DNA of 64,000 nt from JAVBWO01 sp036677375 (GCA_036677375.1 JAVBWO010000012.1:124001-188000); one strand, 5' to 3'. Shown: positions 53,835 to 62,766, numbered from the stretch's first letter. Numbers and translations are program-made. Notes: generated by a model from the letters alone, not told the origin.

Positions 53835-54071
53835 TCACCCCCCTCCCTAAACCGCCTGGGGATGCGATTCTGTCCGGTTCGGTAGGGTTTTGCATTTCAT
53901 TTTTCTTCAGGAGCCGTTGCTCCCTATAAGATGGTCATGATTCATGATGGTGATTGCCCTAACCGTTTGCATCCCCACGGGCGCTTTATGCAATCATATG
54001 AAGCAACCGGCATGACCTATGCATGATAAACATTTATACGTTTGATCTTTTGCATCTTTTTTTACTAGCGC
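53835..54071. other. Intergenic, no supported gene
   Basis: Contains only short minus-strand frames such as an 18-codon one (MKCKTLPNRTESHPQAV) with a weak ribosome site. May belong to the same insert as 53350-53834. Confidence 0.35.
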
Positions 54072-54116
54072 TTGACAAAAGGTAATATATTGCATATTAT
54101 ATAAGTAATATATTAC
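54072..54116 (+). promoter_or_regulatory. marR promoter with two palindromic operators
   Basis: TTGACA (54072-54077), 17 bases, TATTAT (54095-54100). Operators GTAATATATTGC (54082-54093, near-perfect) and GTAATATATTAC (54105-54116, perfect palindrome) lie in the spacer and just past the -10, 23 bp apart. Autoregulation by the MarR protein is inferred. Confidence 0.7.
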
Positions 54117-54139
54117 ATATATGGCGGGAGGAATCATGC

Positions 54140-54598
54140 ATGGATGAATTAGCCAAGAAAGCTTATATTTTCGGCACGATCTTCGCCTTATCCAATCAAT
54201 TGCAAGTGCTTGGCGATGCCTTCGATCCTAATATTACTATCAAACAATGGCTTTTTATGGCAAGCGTTTCCAAATTTAAAGATCCGCCCACGATCAGTGA
54301 AGCAGCGGATTTTATCGGCTATTCCAGGCAAAACGCCAAGCGCATCGCAACTGCTCTAAAAGAACAAGGCTATGTAACCATCACAAAGGATCCATATGAT
54401 TCACGCGCCTTACGAATCGCCTTGACCCCCCAATGCACAGAGTATTTTGCCGGGCGATGGCAAAAAGAAGCCGATTTTTTGGAGCGGCTTTTTAGCGGAT
54501 TTGACGCAGAATTCATTGACAAGTTTTGCCAGAGCTTGTCGAAGCTTGGGAAAAATATTGAAATGATGGTGAGTGAACATGAAACGATCAAAGATTAG
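54140..54598 (+). CDS. MarR-type winged-helix regulator
   Basis: 152 residues. The winged helix lies at about 35-100: ITIKQWLFMASVSKF, then TISEAADFIGYSRQNAKRI (recognition helix) and a wing GYVTITKDPYDSRALRIALT. The N- and C-terminal helices would form the dimer interface. GGGAGGAATC precedes the ATG. Two palindromes in its promoter suggest self-control. It overlaps the DUF6544-type gene by 20 bp, so both are co-transcribed. Confidence 0.88.
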   Translation: MDELAKKAYIFGTIFALSNQLQVLGDAFDPNITIKQWLFMASVSKFKDPPTISEAADFIGYSRQNAKRIATALKEQGYVTITKDPYDSRALRIALTPQCTEYFAGRWQKEADFLERLFSGFDAEFIDKFCQSLSKLGKNIEMMVSEHETIKD

Positions 54599-55472
54599 AA
54601 AAAGCAGAGAAAGCAGCAGAAGCAGAAGGAGCAGATTGATGATTATTTTAGGAATCATAGTTGGTCTGATATTGCTGATTACCATCTATTTTATACAGCC
54701 GTATTCGGCTTTGAAATCGGATTTTACTCAAAATGTCAATGCGGCTGCCACAAAAATGCCAATAGAAGCAAGCCAATTTACCGCAGAAGACATTGCCGGT
54801 CTTCCCGAACCTGTTCAAAAATATTTTACCGATTGCGGATATATCGGCACACCTAAAATGTCCTATATGAAAGCAACCTTCCAAAACGTTGCATTTTCAA
54901 CCGGACCTAACAATCGGACACTGAAAATCGATTATACGCAATATAACTTTGTCAAAGAGCCCACCCGATTTGCTTTTATCGATAGCGCCATGTTCGGTAT
55001 TCCGTTTCAGGGATTTGACTGTTATTTCGGCGGCGCCGGCAATATGAAGGGCGTACTTGCCAAGACCTTCACACTATTTGACCAGAAAGGTGCCGAGATG
55101 GATCAAGCCAGTCTTGTTACCGTACTTTCGGAATGCCTGCTGATCCCCAATGTTGCTTTGCAAGACTACATTACTTGGGAAAGTATTGACGAGACCCATG
55201 CCAAAGCAATCATATCCTACTTGGGAAATCGCGCAAGCGGCCTTTTCACCTTTGCCGAAAACGGTGAAATGCGCTCATTTACCACGGATGACAGAACGGC
55301 AATCGACTTTAACGGAAATAAACAGCATGTAAAATGGACTGCCATTTGTGATGATTACAAAGATCATAACGGAATCAAACAGCCTTCCACATTAAAAGCA
55401 GTCTGGCATTATCCGGAGGGTGACCACACCTATTTCGACGGGTCCAATGTCAAAATCGAATTTTATCAATAA
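54579..55472 (+). CDS. DUF6544-type membrane-anchored protein
   Basis: 297 residues. An Arg/Ser-rich N-terminus precedes one membrane helix (about residues 21-40: MIILGIIVGLILLITIYFI). The rest appears extracytoplasmic, with LPEPVQKYFTDCGYIGTPKM and FDCYFGGAGNMKGVLAKTF matching the DUF6544/DUF6920 family as I recall it. The function is unknown. I choose the ATG at 54579 (GGTGAG upstream) over a GTG two codons before. It lies in a MarR-controlled pair. Confidence 0.75.
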   Translation: MKRSKIRKSRESSRSRRSRLMIILGIIVGLILLITIYFIQPYSALKSDFTQNVNAAATKMPIEASQFTAEDIAGLPEPVQKYFTDCGYIGTPKMSYMKATFQNVAFSTGPNNRTLKIDYTQYNFVKEPTRFAFIDSAMFGIPFQGFDCYFGGAGNMKGVLAKTFTLFDQKGAEMDQASLVTVLSECLLIPNVALQDYITWESIDETHAKAIISYLGNRASGLFTFAENGEMRSFTTDDRTAIDFNGNKQHVKWTAICDDYKDHNGIKQPSTLKAVWHYPEGDHTYFDGSNVKIEFYQ

Positions 55473-55489
55473 GCAGCCGAAAAAACAAA

Positions 55490-55510
55490 CCTGCCGGAAT
55501 TACCGGCAGG
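55490..55510 (-). terminator. Terminator for the blaR1-like unit
   Basis: CCTGCCGG and CCGGCAGG pair around AATTA; on the minus strand the stem is followed by TTTGTTTTTT. The plus side lacks T's. It is almost 280 bp beyond the blaR1 stop. Confidence 0.65.
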
Positions 55511-55787
55511 AAGATAAGAGGATAAAAGGGCATGCGCCATAGAGTGCATGACCTTCCTTTTTTGGGGTTGACTTTCTATTATGACTTGATGCTGTATTAT
55601 TTGATTCTATAAATAGCGCGGCGCGTATGAATGAAAGAACCACCCGCTATTGAATTGTTTCAGAACTGTTCATTGACGGGTGGTTATGATTCTCTTTACC
55701 GGCTTCCCCTACTCCGTTTGATTTGCCACTTCGCTTTTAAATTCACTTCTCCTTGCGCCATCCGGTTTTCTTTTCCTGTCAGAGTGG
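55511..55787. other. Gap with a long-loop hairpin
   Basis: No gene is supported. AACCACCCG (55638-55646) and CGGGTGGTT (55677-55685) could pair across a 30-base loop. It is likely the 3' untranslated tail of the blaR1-like transcript. Confidence 0.4.
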
Positions 55788-58187
55788 TCATTGAAGCTCA
55801 AAAACGGCATAATCACGGTATTCGTAATAACCGTTGGAGATCAAAAGCTCCAGCGGATCATCGCTGTCCAGATTGGCCAGAAAGCCAATATTTTCCGTTT
55901 TATAGTCCCAGTCGGTATGGGTCCATATATTTGATTTCACAATCCGGTAGGTCTGAGGAGTGTTAAGGTCGTCAATGATGAGCATGGCGTTGACAAATGC
56001 CGTTTTGCCGTCTTTGAAATGCTGTTCACTCCATTTTTCCTGAAATGGCAGCGGGTCCCCATCAATTTTCCGGTAGACATCATTGATCTCAAGAACCGCG
56101 CCAATGACGCCGTCGCCGCAAACATCCCCTTCATAAGCGGCATCAATGGCAACCGGCGCATTTTCAATCTGATTGTCTTTGAGATACTGTTTCACAGTAT
56201 CCATATATTTTGCCGTATTCGTTCCTTTTCTGACTTCCCGGTAACCGCTATTAGCGCTTTTCAAGACCCCATAATATTCTTCCGGCATATCGTCCGGTTT
56301 TAGCCTGTCACATGCCGGAAAGGATAAAAAGATCTCGCCCTCATAATCTCCCGGAACCAATTTTACCTGATAAGTTCCCAGTTTTTCATCCTGTGTATAC
56401 AGGTCAAAATCCAAGCCCTGCAAAACGGAGATGGGAAAATCAAACCCCTCTGGCCGAGCGACGCCGTTCACGATGAGCATATCATTGGCTACGACAATCT
56501 GATAGTCGTTCAAATTGACGGTGCGGGGGTAATCCGCCGCTTTCGCCGGATCACAAAGCTCGAAGACTTCCTCATAACCATCCGTAAGGTTCAAATAAAC
56601 AAATTGGCCGTCCCGTACCGCGTAGGTAGAACGGCCCTCGTCACGGTAAGCGCAATATAGTTCGTCATAGAGCAAAGGCACCACCAGCTCACCTGCGGTA
56701 TTGATAAAACCGTACTTACCGTCTTTTAGCACAGGTGACAGGCCAAAGTAGAAACCGTCCACTTCGTCATAGTCATAGAGTTTGCCGTTGACGTCAATGG
56801 GTTTCCAAACAGGTTCGCCATTTGTGTCAACGCGCACTTTGCCAACACCTTTCCAAAAATCCGAAGCGCCGTCATATGTGGCCTCCACCAAAACATTGCC
56901 TTTTTGATCCTGAAATCCCGCTTTGCCGTTCTCATGGAAAACCACGGGATAACGCCAGTTAGGAATATCCGGAGTGATCTTAAAACCGGCAAACGGGGTT
57001 TGAATGGCGCCATACAGCATGTCGGTCACCGATTCCTGCTCACTGCTTTTTGCCGGATCTTCCGCACTCGTAGTGCCTTCTTGAATGCCAGGCTCCACCA
57101 AAGCAGAGTTAGCCGGCTCTACCTGTTTGCCGTTGGTTAAAGTAACTGCCGCTACGATAACCACCAAAATTAATGCGAGAACCGTTACCAAGGCGCTCTT
57201 TTTTTTAAAGTTCATGATCGCCTTGATCCTTGACTTCAGGTTGCTTTCGCCAAAGGAAAGGATACCACCGTTTAAAAGCCCGTTTTGTCTGGCACTGAAA
57301 TCAATCAGGGTATTGGCGTAATCGGCGCGGGCTTCGCCGCCGAAAACAGCCAAAACCTTCTCATCACAGGAAAACTCCATGTCTTTCTTAAATAAAAAAT
57401 AACATAACCAAACCAGAGGATTAAAAAAATGGATGCAAACAGCCAACAAAAACAAGAGGTTCCAAACAGGGTCCGCCCGCTTGATATGGCAGAGCTCGTG
57501 CACAAGGATCTTTTCCAGCTTTTCATCCGGCTGACTTTCACAGGCCACAGGCAGGATGATACGGGGATGAATCAGACCGCATAGGATAGGACCTTTTATA
57601 TTTTCACTCAAAAGAACTTTGCTTTCTCTTTTCAAATTGATCCGGCCTTGGCTTATTTGGATCAGTCCGCTATTTTGGTAAAGGCAAGCCGTTTTCAGCT
57701 TTGACCGGATTTTTATGTAACCCGCGATACTGAACAGCAAGAGCAATAGGACTCCTGCCACCCAAAAAAGCGAAGCGGCAAAGTAGGCTGCCTGAACAGT
57801 GTCAAGACTGCCAATCTTTTGGCTTAGCCCCGTCTTTTTCGTTGTCTCTGAGGGATTGATCTGATATGTTGCATCTGCCGCAGGCAGATTTTGCCGAGAC
57901 GGCAGGTTGAATTGGGATTTGCTTGGCTTCAGCAAGTCCGGCTCCAGATACTCATTGACGGCAATCCTTTGGGCGGGAACCGGCGTAGGCACCGCATTGA
58001 ATATGCTGAGACCGGCGGCAAACGAAAATGGGAGCAGCAGCCGGATCAGTAAGACGATCCAAAGAACATAAAGAATTCTTTTAGGGATGAGCCTGGCAAA
58101 ACAAAAACGCACCAGCAAGATCACAAGGGCAACAAGAGAACCGGTAAAGGTCAGGTTCAATACGGTCCGGAATACGGTGTCAAGCAT
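55788..58187 (-). CDS. BlaR1-like M56 metallopeptidase with WG-type repeats
   Basis: About 799 residues. Four membrane helices lie in the N-terminal ~330 residues. The zinc protease motif HELCH (about residue 230) and the downstream glutamate segment MEFSCDEKVLA mark an M56 gluzincin, with a further helix at about 335-355. The sensor half is not a penicillin-binding domain: it holds WG-like repeats (ENGKAGFQDQKGNVLVEATYD; DGKYGFINTAGELVVPLLYD) and a C-terminal domain of unknown type. On sensing a signal the protease should inactivate the BlaI partner. I start at the ATG at 58187, behind AGGGGTGA; a GTG four codons earlier is possible. It overlaps blaI. Confidence 0.88.
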   Translation of the reverse strand: MLDTVFRTVLNLTFTGSLVALVILLVRFCFARLIPKRILYVLWIVLLIRLLLPFSFAAGLSIFNAVPTPVPAQRIAVNEYLEPDLLKPSKSQFNLPSRQNLPAADATYQINPSETTKKTGLSQKIGSLDTVQAAYFAASLFWVAGVLLLLLFSIAGYIKIRSKLKTACLYQNSGLIQISQGRINLKRESKVLLSENIKGPILCGLIHPRIILPVACESQPDEKLEKILVHELCHIKRADPVWNLLFLLAVCIHFFNPLVWLCYFLFKKDMEFSCDEKVLAVFGGEARADYANTLIDFSARQNGLLNGGILSFGESNLKSRIKAIMNFKKKSALVTVLALILVVIVAAVTLTNGKQVEPANSALVEPGIQEGTTSAEDPAKSSEQESVTDMLYGAIQTPFAGFKITPDIPNWRYPVVFHENGKAGFQDQKGNVLVEATYDGASDFWKGVGKVRVDTNGEPVWKPIDVNGKLYDYDEVDGFYFGLSPVLKDGKYGFINTAGELVVPLLYDELYCAYRDEGRSTYAVRDGQFVYLNLTDGYEEVFELCDPAKAADYPRTVNLNDYQIVVANDMLIVNGVARPEGFDFPISVLQGLDFDLYTQDEKLGTYQVKLVPGDYEGEIFLSFPACDRLKPDDMPEEYYGVLKSANSGYREVRKGTNTAKYMDTVKQYLKDNQIENAPVAIDAAYEGDVCGDGVIGAVLEINDVYRKIDGDPLPFQEKWSEQHFKDGKTAFVNAMLIIDDLNTPQTYRIVKSNIWTHTDWDYKTENIGFLANLDSDDPLELLISNGYYEYRDYAVFELQ

Positions 58188-58611
58188 TATCTTTCTCACC
58201 CCTTTCCACTCTTTCTGCTCTTTCTGCTCTTTCTAATTTTTCTAATTTTTCTACACCGTCTACTTTTCCCACGATTTTACGCAGCTCGTCAATTTCTGTT
58301 TGACTGAGCTTTTCATCCTGTAAAAAGCTGACAAAAAAAGCTTTTAAAGAACCGCTGTATATTTTTTCGATATGCTGGCGGCTCTCCTGTTTTTGCACCT
58401 GTTCACGGGTAACCAAGCTTTTGATGACACTGTCTTCCTTTTGGATAACACCCCTTTGGCAAAGCCTTCTGATGACGGTAAAGGTGGTTGATTTTTTCCA
58501 GGAAAGCTCCTTTTCGCAAAGCTTAACCAGCTCGCCGCTGCCCATCGGTTCTTGATCCCAGACCAGGTTCATAAAACGCATTTCCGCGTCAAAGATTTTA
58601 ATATTTGCCAT
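58180..58611 (-). CDS. BlaI/MecI/CopY-family repressor
   Basis: 143 residues. Winged helix (about 5-75): FDAEMRFMNLVWDQEPMGSG and KKSTTFTVIRRLCQRGVIQK are typical of BlaI. The dimerisation helices follow (about 80-120). The last ~25 residues are an unusual Glu/Arg/Leu repeat (EKLEKLERAERAERVERGEK). BlaI-type repressors are cleaved by the cognate M56 protease. It probably binds the two operators at 58641-58683 and so controls its own unit. Confidence 0.92.
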   Translation of the reverse strand: MANIKIFDAEMRFMNLVWDQEPMGSGELVKLCEKELSWKKSTTFTVIRRLCQRGVIQKEDSVIKSLVTREQVQKQESRQHIEKIYSGSLKAFFVSFLQDEKLSQTEIDELRKIVGKVDGVEKLEKLERAERAERVERGEKDNA

Positions 58612-58640
58612 CCCATAGCGCTCCTACTCGTATTTTATTT

Positions 58641-58694
58641 AGTTTATTCTATTAAACCTATCAAAAGTTTAATTCATTAAACTTAAAATGTCAA
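58641..58694 (-). promoter_or_regulatory. blaI promoter with two operators
   Basis: On the minus strand: TTGACA (58694-58689), 17 bases, TAAACT (58671-58666). Two 18-bp dyads AGTTTAATTCATTAAACT (58666-58683) and AGTTTATTCTATTAAACC (58641-58658) lie 25 bp apart, one covering the -10. They are good BlaI-site candidates although they lack the classical TACA/TGTA core. Confidence 0.72.
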
Positions 58695-58697
58695 TAA

Positions 58698-58730
58698 TAA
58701 AAAGAGCTGTCAAATGACAACTCTTTTTTG
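58698..58730 (-). terminator. Terminator after the TudS-related gene
   Basis: AAAAAAGAGTTGTCA, loop, TGACAGCTCTTTTT on the minus strand, followed by ATT. One mismatch pair in the stem. Confidence 0.7.
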
Positions 58731-58763
58731 CCTTATCATAACTCTATCACAATTCTGATCCGG

Positions 58764-59333
58764 CTATTCCTGGCTCTTCAAAAAATACCGCAATGCCTCT
58801 TCGTCCACTTGTCCGTCCTTCATATCCAGCGGCAGGCCGAAAGCAGGAATCCTGGAGACGCCCCGCTCCTTTGCAATCTGATGGATGATATCAATAAAAG
58901 CGCCGCTGTCTTGGATATAAGCCACAGGCTGGTCGATCTCACTCCAAAAGCCCATGGAACCGCCCCACTGGGTATTGCTTTCCGTGATGCTGACACCGCA
59001 GGAAGGGCTGCCGTCAATGCCCAGCAAGATGACCTTATAATCTTCCCGCAAATAATCCATGATGCCGTCAAACAAAAACTCCGCCGCCCGCCGATAAGCC
59101 ATGGTGTAGCCGTAACAGGCATATTGCTCTTTCACCTGGCCCCAGCGCCGGGTTCCAGCCGCGTAAACCTCCGGACAAGGCATCTGCACGATGGAATAAC
59201 CAAAATCCTCCAGGATCTTGGCAATATGAGGCACCTGGGCAGGGAATCTGGCCAATCCGCCCACCTTGGCTTGCTGGTTCAATAAACAATGTGCTAAAAG
59301 GGCAATCTTTTTGCTTCTTCCGTCATCATGCAT
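58764..59333 (-). CDS. TudS-related putative desulfidase
   Basis: 189 residues. Three conserved cysteine motifs fit the TudS/DUF523 group: LLAHCLLNQQAKVGG (Cys about 16), MPCPEVYAAG (about 53) and GIDGSPSCGVSITESN (about 112). In TudS such cysteines hold a 4Fe-4S cluster that removes sulfur from thiouracil. The closest type I recall is the CD3072-like family, with no tested substrate. GGGGAGG precedes the ATG. Monocistronic. Confidence 0.82.
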   Translation of the reverse strand: MHDDGRSKKIALLAHCLLNQQAKVGGLARFPAQVPHIAKILEDFGYSIVQMPCPEVYAAGTRRWGQVKEQYACYGYTMAYRRAAEFLFDGIMDYLREDYKVILLGIDGSPSCGVSITESNTQWGGSMGFWSEIDQPVAYIQDSGAFIDIIHQIAKERGVSRIPAFGLPLDMKDGQVDEEALRYFLKSQE

Positions 59334-59453
59334 CTTCTGTTCCTCCCCTTATGTTCCGAGCATATTTACCGGTAATTTTTGCTAACTTATTGGTTTAAGT
59401 TCTTGTCTTATTTTCATATTATTCTACTCTATTTTACTTAAGCTAGACAATAA

Positions 59454-59482
59454 CCACCGGCGGTTTCAAACCGCCGGTGGTC
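59454..59482. terminator. Perfect palindrome, likely terminator after glnQ
   Basis: ACCACCGGCGGTTT and its exact complement meet at a single central base (59454-59482). On the minus strand it is followed by TATTGTC, so T content is modest. Confidence 0.6.
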
Positions 59483-59542
59483 GTAAGCGAACATTGAAAA
59501 ACCTCTTAGGCAAGCCGGTTTCGCATGCTCAAGGCTTTATCG

Positions 59543-60310
59543 CTAAAGGATCTTCGAGAAGAAATCCTTGGTTCGTTCGTTTTTGGGATTTTCGAAAATT
59601 TCCGCCGGTATGCCTTCTTCCAAAACGATACCGCCGTCCATAAACAAGACTCTGTCGGCAACCTCCCTGGCAAAACCCATTTCATGGGTTACAACCACCA
59701 TCGTCATATGAGCCTTTGCCAGATTTTTCATAACATCTAAAACTTCCGAGATCATTTCCGGGTCCAAAGCTGAGGTAGGCTCGTCAAACAACATGACCTT
59801 AGGCTCCATGGCCAAGGCTCTGGCAATTGCCACCCGCTGCTGTTGACCGCCGGAAAGATTGTCGGGATAGGCGTCCTTTTTTTCCGCCAAACCGACCCTG
59901 ACTAAAAGCTGCATCGCCTGATCTTCCGCTTGCGCTCTGCTTTGCTTTTTAACGATCTGTGGCGCCAACAGGATATTTTGCAAAACGGTCTTATGAGGGA
60001 ACAGGTTGAATTGCTGAAAAACCATACCCATCTCGGCTCTGGTCTTATTGACATTATGTTTCTTTAAAATATCATTGCCCTCAAAAAAGATATTGCCCTC
60101 CTGCGGGTGTTCCAGGAGATTCAGGCAGCGTAAAAAAGTGCTCTTGCCGCTGCCACTGGGGCCGATGACCACAATGACCTCGCCTTGTTTAATGGTAACA
60201 TCAATGCCTTGCAAAACATGATGATCGCCGTAATATTTATGAAGTCCCTGCACCTCAAGGATGACAGGTCTATTTTGCAAGTCTTGCTTGCGCGTTTTCT
60301 CGTCTATCAC
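59543..60310 (-). CDS. glnQ: Polar amino-acid ABC transporter, ATP-binding protein
   Basis: 255 residues. Walker A VIGPSGSGKSTFLRCLN (about residue 49), Q-loop MVFQQFNLFPHKTV (about 97), signature NLSGGQQQRVAIARAL (about 153) and Walker B KVMLFDEPTSALDPEM (about 173) are intact. It is of the GlnQ/HisP group. It starts with GTG overlapping the stop of glnP by 4 bp. The exact amino acid is not known. Confidence 0.93.
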   Translation of the reverse strand: MIDEKTRKQDLQNRPVILEVQGLHKYYGDHHVLQGIDVTIKQGEVIVVIGPSGSGKSTFLRCLNLLEHPQEGNIFFEGNDILKKHNVNKTRAEMGMVFQQFNLFPHKTVLQNILLAPQIVKKQSRAQAEDQAMQLLVRVGLAEKKDAYPDNLSGGQQQRVAIARALAMEPKVMLFDEPTSALDPEMISEVLDVMKNLAKAHMTMVVVTHEMGFAREVADRVLFMDGGIVLEEGIPAEIFENPKNERTKDFFSKIL

Positions 60311-60975
60311 GATTTCTTCATCCTCTTTTCCATCGTGTCTGACAACTTAACAAAAGGCCAAATCACAATAAAGTAAATAATCGCCGCGGCCATTAACGGG
60401 GTGGCATTGGCTTGCCAGGTCTGTAATTGCCGCCCTTGTTTCAGAAGTTCCACCACCCCGATCACAGATACCAAAGACGTATCCTTCAATAAAGCAACGA
60501 AGCAATTGGTCAGCGCCGGTAAGGAACGTTTAAATGCCTGGGGTAAGATAATCTTGGACATGGTCTGCGTATAAGACATCCCCAAGGACTGAGCAGCCTC
60601 ATACTGGCCTTTCGGGATGGACTCAATGCCGCCCCGGAATACTTCGGCAATAAAGGCGCCGCTATTAAGAGTCAAAGAAAGAATTGCCGCCGGCCAGCGC
60701 GCTAAATTCAATCCCAAGTAAGGGAAAGCATAGAAGATCACCATGATCTGCACCAAAAGAGGCGTACCCCGGAAAATATTGATATAGATAGACATGATAG
60801 CCGATACGACTTTGATTTTCGCCACCTTCAGAAGCGCGACCAAAAGACCCAAAATCATAGCGGTAACCAAACAGATCAAAGCCATCTCTAAGGTAACAAT
60901 GACCCCATTCAGCAGGGAAGTCCAACAGTTAAGGAAAACTCCCCAATTTAAGAAATTCTCAATTAGTTTTGTCAT
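60307..60975 (-). CDS. glnP: Polar amino-acid ABC transporter, permease
   Basis: 222 residues with about five membrane helices and the HEAT family EAA loop AEVFRGGIESIPKGQYEAAQS (about residues 112-132), typical of the His/Glu/Gln permease family. It pairs with glnQ (4-bp overlap) and follows glnH after about 195 bp that contain a hairpin. Confidence 0.93.
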   Translation of the reverse strand: MTKLIENFLNWGVFLNCWTSLLNGVIVTLEMALICLVTAMILGLLVALLKVAKIKVVSAIMSIYINIFRGTPLLVQIMVIFYAFPYLGLNLARWPAAILSLTLNSGAFIAEVFRGGIESIPKGQYEAAQSLGMSYTQTMSKIILPQAFKRSLPALTNCFVALLKDTSLVSVIGVVELLKQGRQLQTWQANATPLMAAAIIYFIVIWPFVKLSDTMEKRMKKS

Positions 60976-61117
60976 AAGAAAGCCTCTTTAACGATAGATT
61001 TTATCCTGTGTATATCCTGGGTTTATTTTTGGTTTATTTTGGGTTATCTTAATTTCACCATTTACATTTACATTGGATTGCAGCAACATGGAACCTTGGG
61101 TGGAATCAAAGAAACGC

Positions 61118-61148
61118 GATGCCCCGGAAAGTATATCACCGGGGCATC
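61118..61148 (-). terminator. Hairpin between glnH and glnP (partial terminator or mRNA-stabilising)
   Basis: GATGCCCCGG and CCGGGGCATC pair perfectly around an 11-base loop; no T-run follows on the minus strand (GCGTTTCTTTG). Such hairpins often let the binding protein be made in excess over the membrane parts. Confidence 0.65.
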
Positions 61149-61169
61149 ACAATGACTTAAAAAGTCAGT

Positions 61170-62006
61170 TTATTCTTCATGAGGCAGATCTGCTTCGTTG
61201 GGAGCAATACCGAACCATTTTTCGTAAATCGTCGCATACGTGCCGTCGGCAACGATGTCTTTAATGGCTTGATTGATTTGGGCGGTCAATTCGGAGTTTT
61301 CTTTGGCAACGCCAATACCGATCTTAATGTTATCGCCGAAGGAATCGGACAATAATTTGATGGTATCATTGTTTTTCAGAGTATAGCCTAAGTAAGGTTT
61401 GTCATTGAATACCGCATCGATGCGGCCGGATTCCAGGTCCATGATCCCGTCGTTCATGACTTCGTAGGGAACGATTTCTTTAATGCCTAAGTCGGCTTGA
61501 TTATCCCGGGTCCATTTTTCAGCCATGGTGCCGGTTTGTACGCCGACGATTTTATCCTTGGTATCGGCCAGGCAAGTGATCCCGGAATCATTTCTCACCG
61601 CTAAACCAAAATTGGAATAGAAGTAAGGCATACTAAAATCGATTTCTTTCAAACGGTCGTCTGTAATTCCCATGCAGGACATAATAACATCGAACTTCTG
61701 AGCTTTCAGTCCGGAAATCAGGCCATCCCAAGCATAGTTATCATGCCTGGCTTCTCTGCCCAGACGATTGCCGATTTCTTTCCAAAGGTCAACGTCAAAG
61801 CCTACGGTTTCAGTGCCTTCCATGTACTCAAAAGGCGGATAAGAAATGTCCGCACCGGCAACCAAAGGAGCAGCATCCGCTGCGCTGCCGGTCGTATCCC
61901 CTGTTGCACCTTCATCGGTGGTACCGGAGGTATCAGTGGTACCGCCACATGCAACTAAGGCAATTGCCAGAACTAAGAGACCCAGAATCAGTAAAACTTT
62001 TTTCAC
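61170..62006 (-). CDS. glnH: Polar amino-acid ABC transporter, substrate-binding lipoprotein
   Basis: 278 residues. Signal peptide MKKVLLILGLLVLAIALVAC with lipobox LVAC (Cys20), then a Thr/Gly/Ser-rich linker (about 21-45) and a family 3 solute-binding domain (about 48-278) beginning LVAGADISYPPFEYMEG; DVIMSCMGITDDRLKEIDFS and YEVMNDGIMDLESGRIDAV are typical. It would capture an amino acid outside the membrane. A ~215-nt leader precedes it. Confidence 0.93.
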   Translation of the reverse strand: MKKVLLILGLLVLAIALVACGGTTDTSGTTDEGATGDTTGSAADAAPLVAGADISYPPFEYMEGTETVGFDVDLWKEIGNRLGREARHDNYAWDGLISGLKAQKFDVIMSCMGITDDRLKEIDFSMPYFYSNFGLAVRNDSGITCLADTKDKIVGVQTGTMAEKWTRDNQADLGIKEIVPYEVMNDGIMDLESGRIDAVFNDKPYLGYTLKNNDTIKLLSDSFGDNIKIGIGVAKENSELTAQINQAIKDIVADGTYATIYEKWFGIAPNEADLPHEE

Positions 62007-62226
62007 AAAATCTCCCCCTTTTCGATATTTTTCTGTTATTCTGTTCTACAGTGAAACGCCGGACGATACCAGCTTATATCTATACCATAATCCCAAAGCG
62101 CGGTAATAAATTTGAGGATAAAACGGGCTATGGTAAAAGAAAACTGCAGGGGCACATCATGACCACCATCAGAAAAATGAGCAAATATCAGCAATTGGGA
62201 ATATTCAAACAATATTTTCATATAAC

Positions 62227-62254
62227 ATTCTATACTAAAATGATTGTTTGTCAA
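62227..62254 (-). promoter_or_regulatory. Sigma-A promoter for glnHPQ
   Basis: On the minus strand: TTGACA (62254-62249), 16 bases, TAGAAT (62232-62227). The ~215-nt leader to glnH is unusually long; no riboswitch class was recognised. Confidence 0.6.
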
Positions 62255-62760
62255 TATGCAACAATTGGCTTTCACAGAAAAGTCCATTTTAAATAAATCC
62301 TGCTAAACAGTTTAAGAAATTTTAACGGTAAAAAAACAAAAAAATATGTTAATAATTATAGTACAAATAAAAGTAAGCTTCTGAATTTAAAATTTTTTTA
62401 TTTTTTATTTTGAATTGGTCCGTATCCAGTAATTTTTTGGAAAAATGATTTAAAATGACAGAATTCGACATTAAAAATTCGCAAAAATTATTGATAATTA
62501 TTCAAAACAATTACTACATTTAAAATTAATTTCTTTACAAAGACAACCTTATTATAACATTATAACCAGATAATCCAGCATTTACCAATGCGGAAAATTT
62601 CAATAATTAAAAAAATTTTTGCAGGGATTTCAAAAGAAGACGCGAATATATTCACAAACAATAAAGCAATAAAGCCATGGACATGTCAGTATAATGTCAT
62701 CTTTTCTTTCTTACATGATTAAGGTTCACCTTCAGTATGAGTAAGAAGAATATGCCATTT
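62255..62760. other. AT-rich intergenic region
   Basis: Very AT-rich sequence between the divergent glnH and CoA-transferase genes. A TATAAT (62691-62696) within a GACAT...ATGTC dyad (62678-62699) may be a plus-strand promoter, although its -35 is weak. No gene is supported. Confidence 0.45.
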
Positions 62761-62766
62761 CGGACA

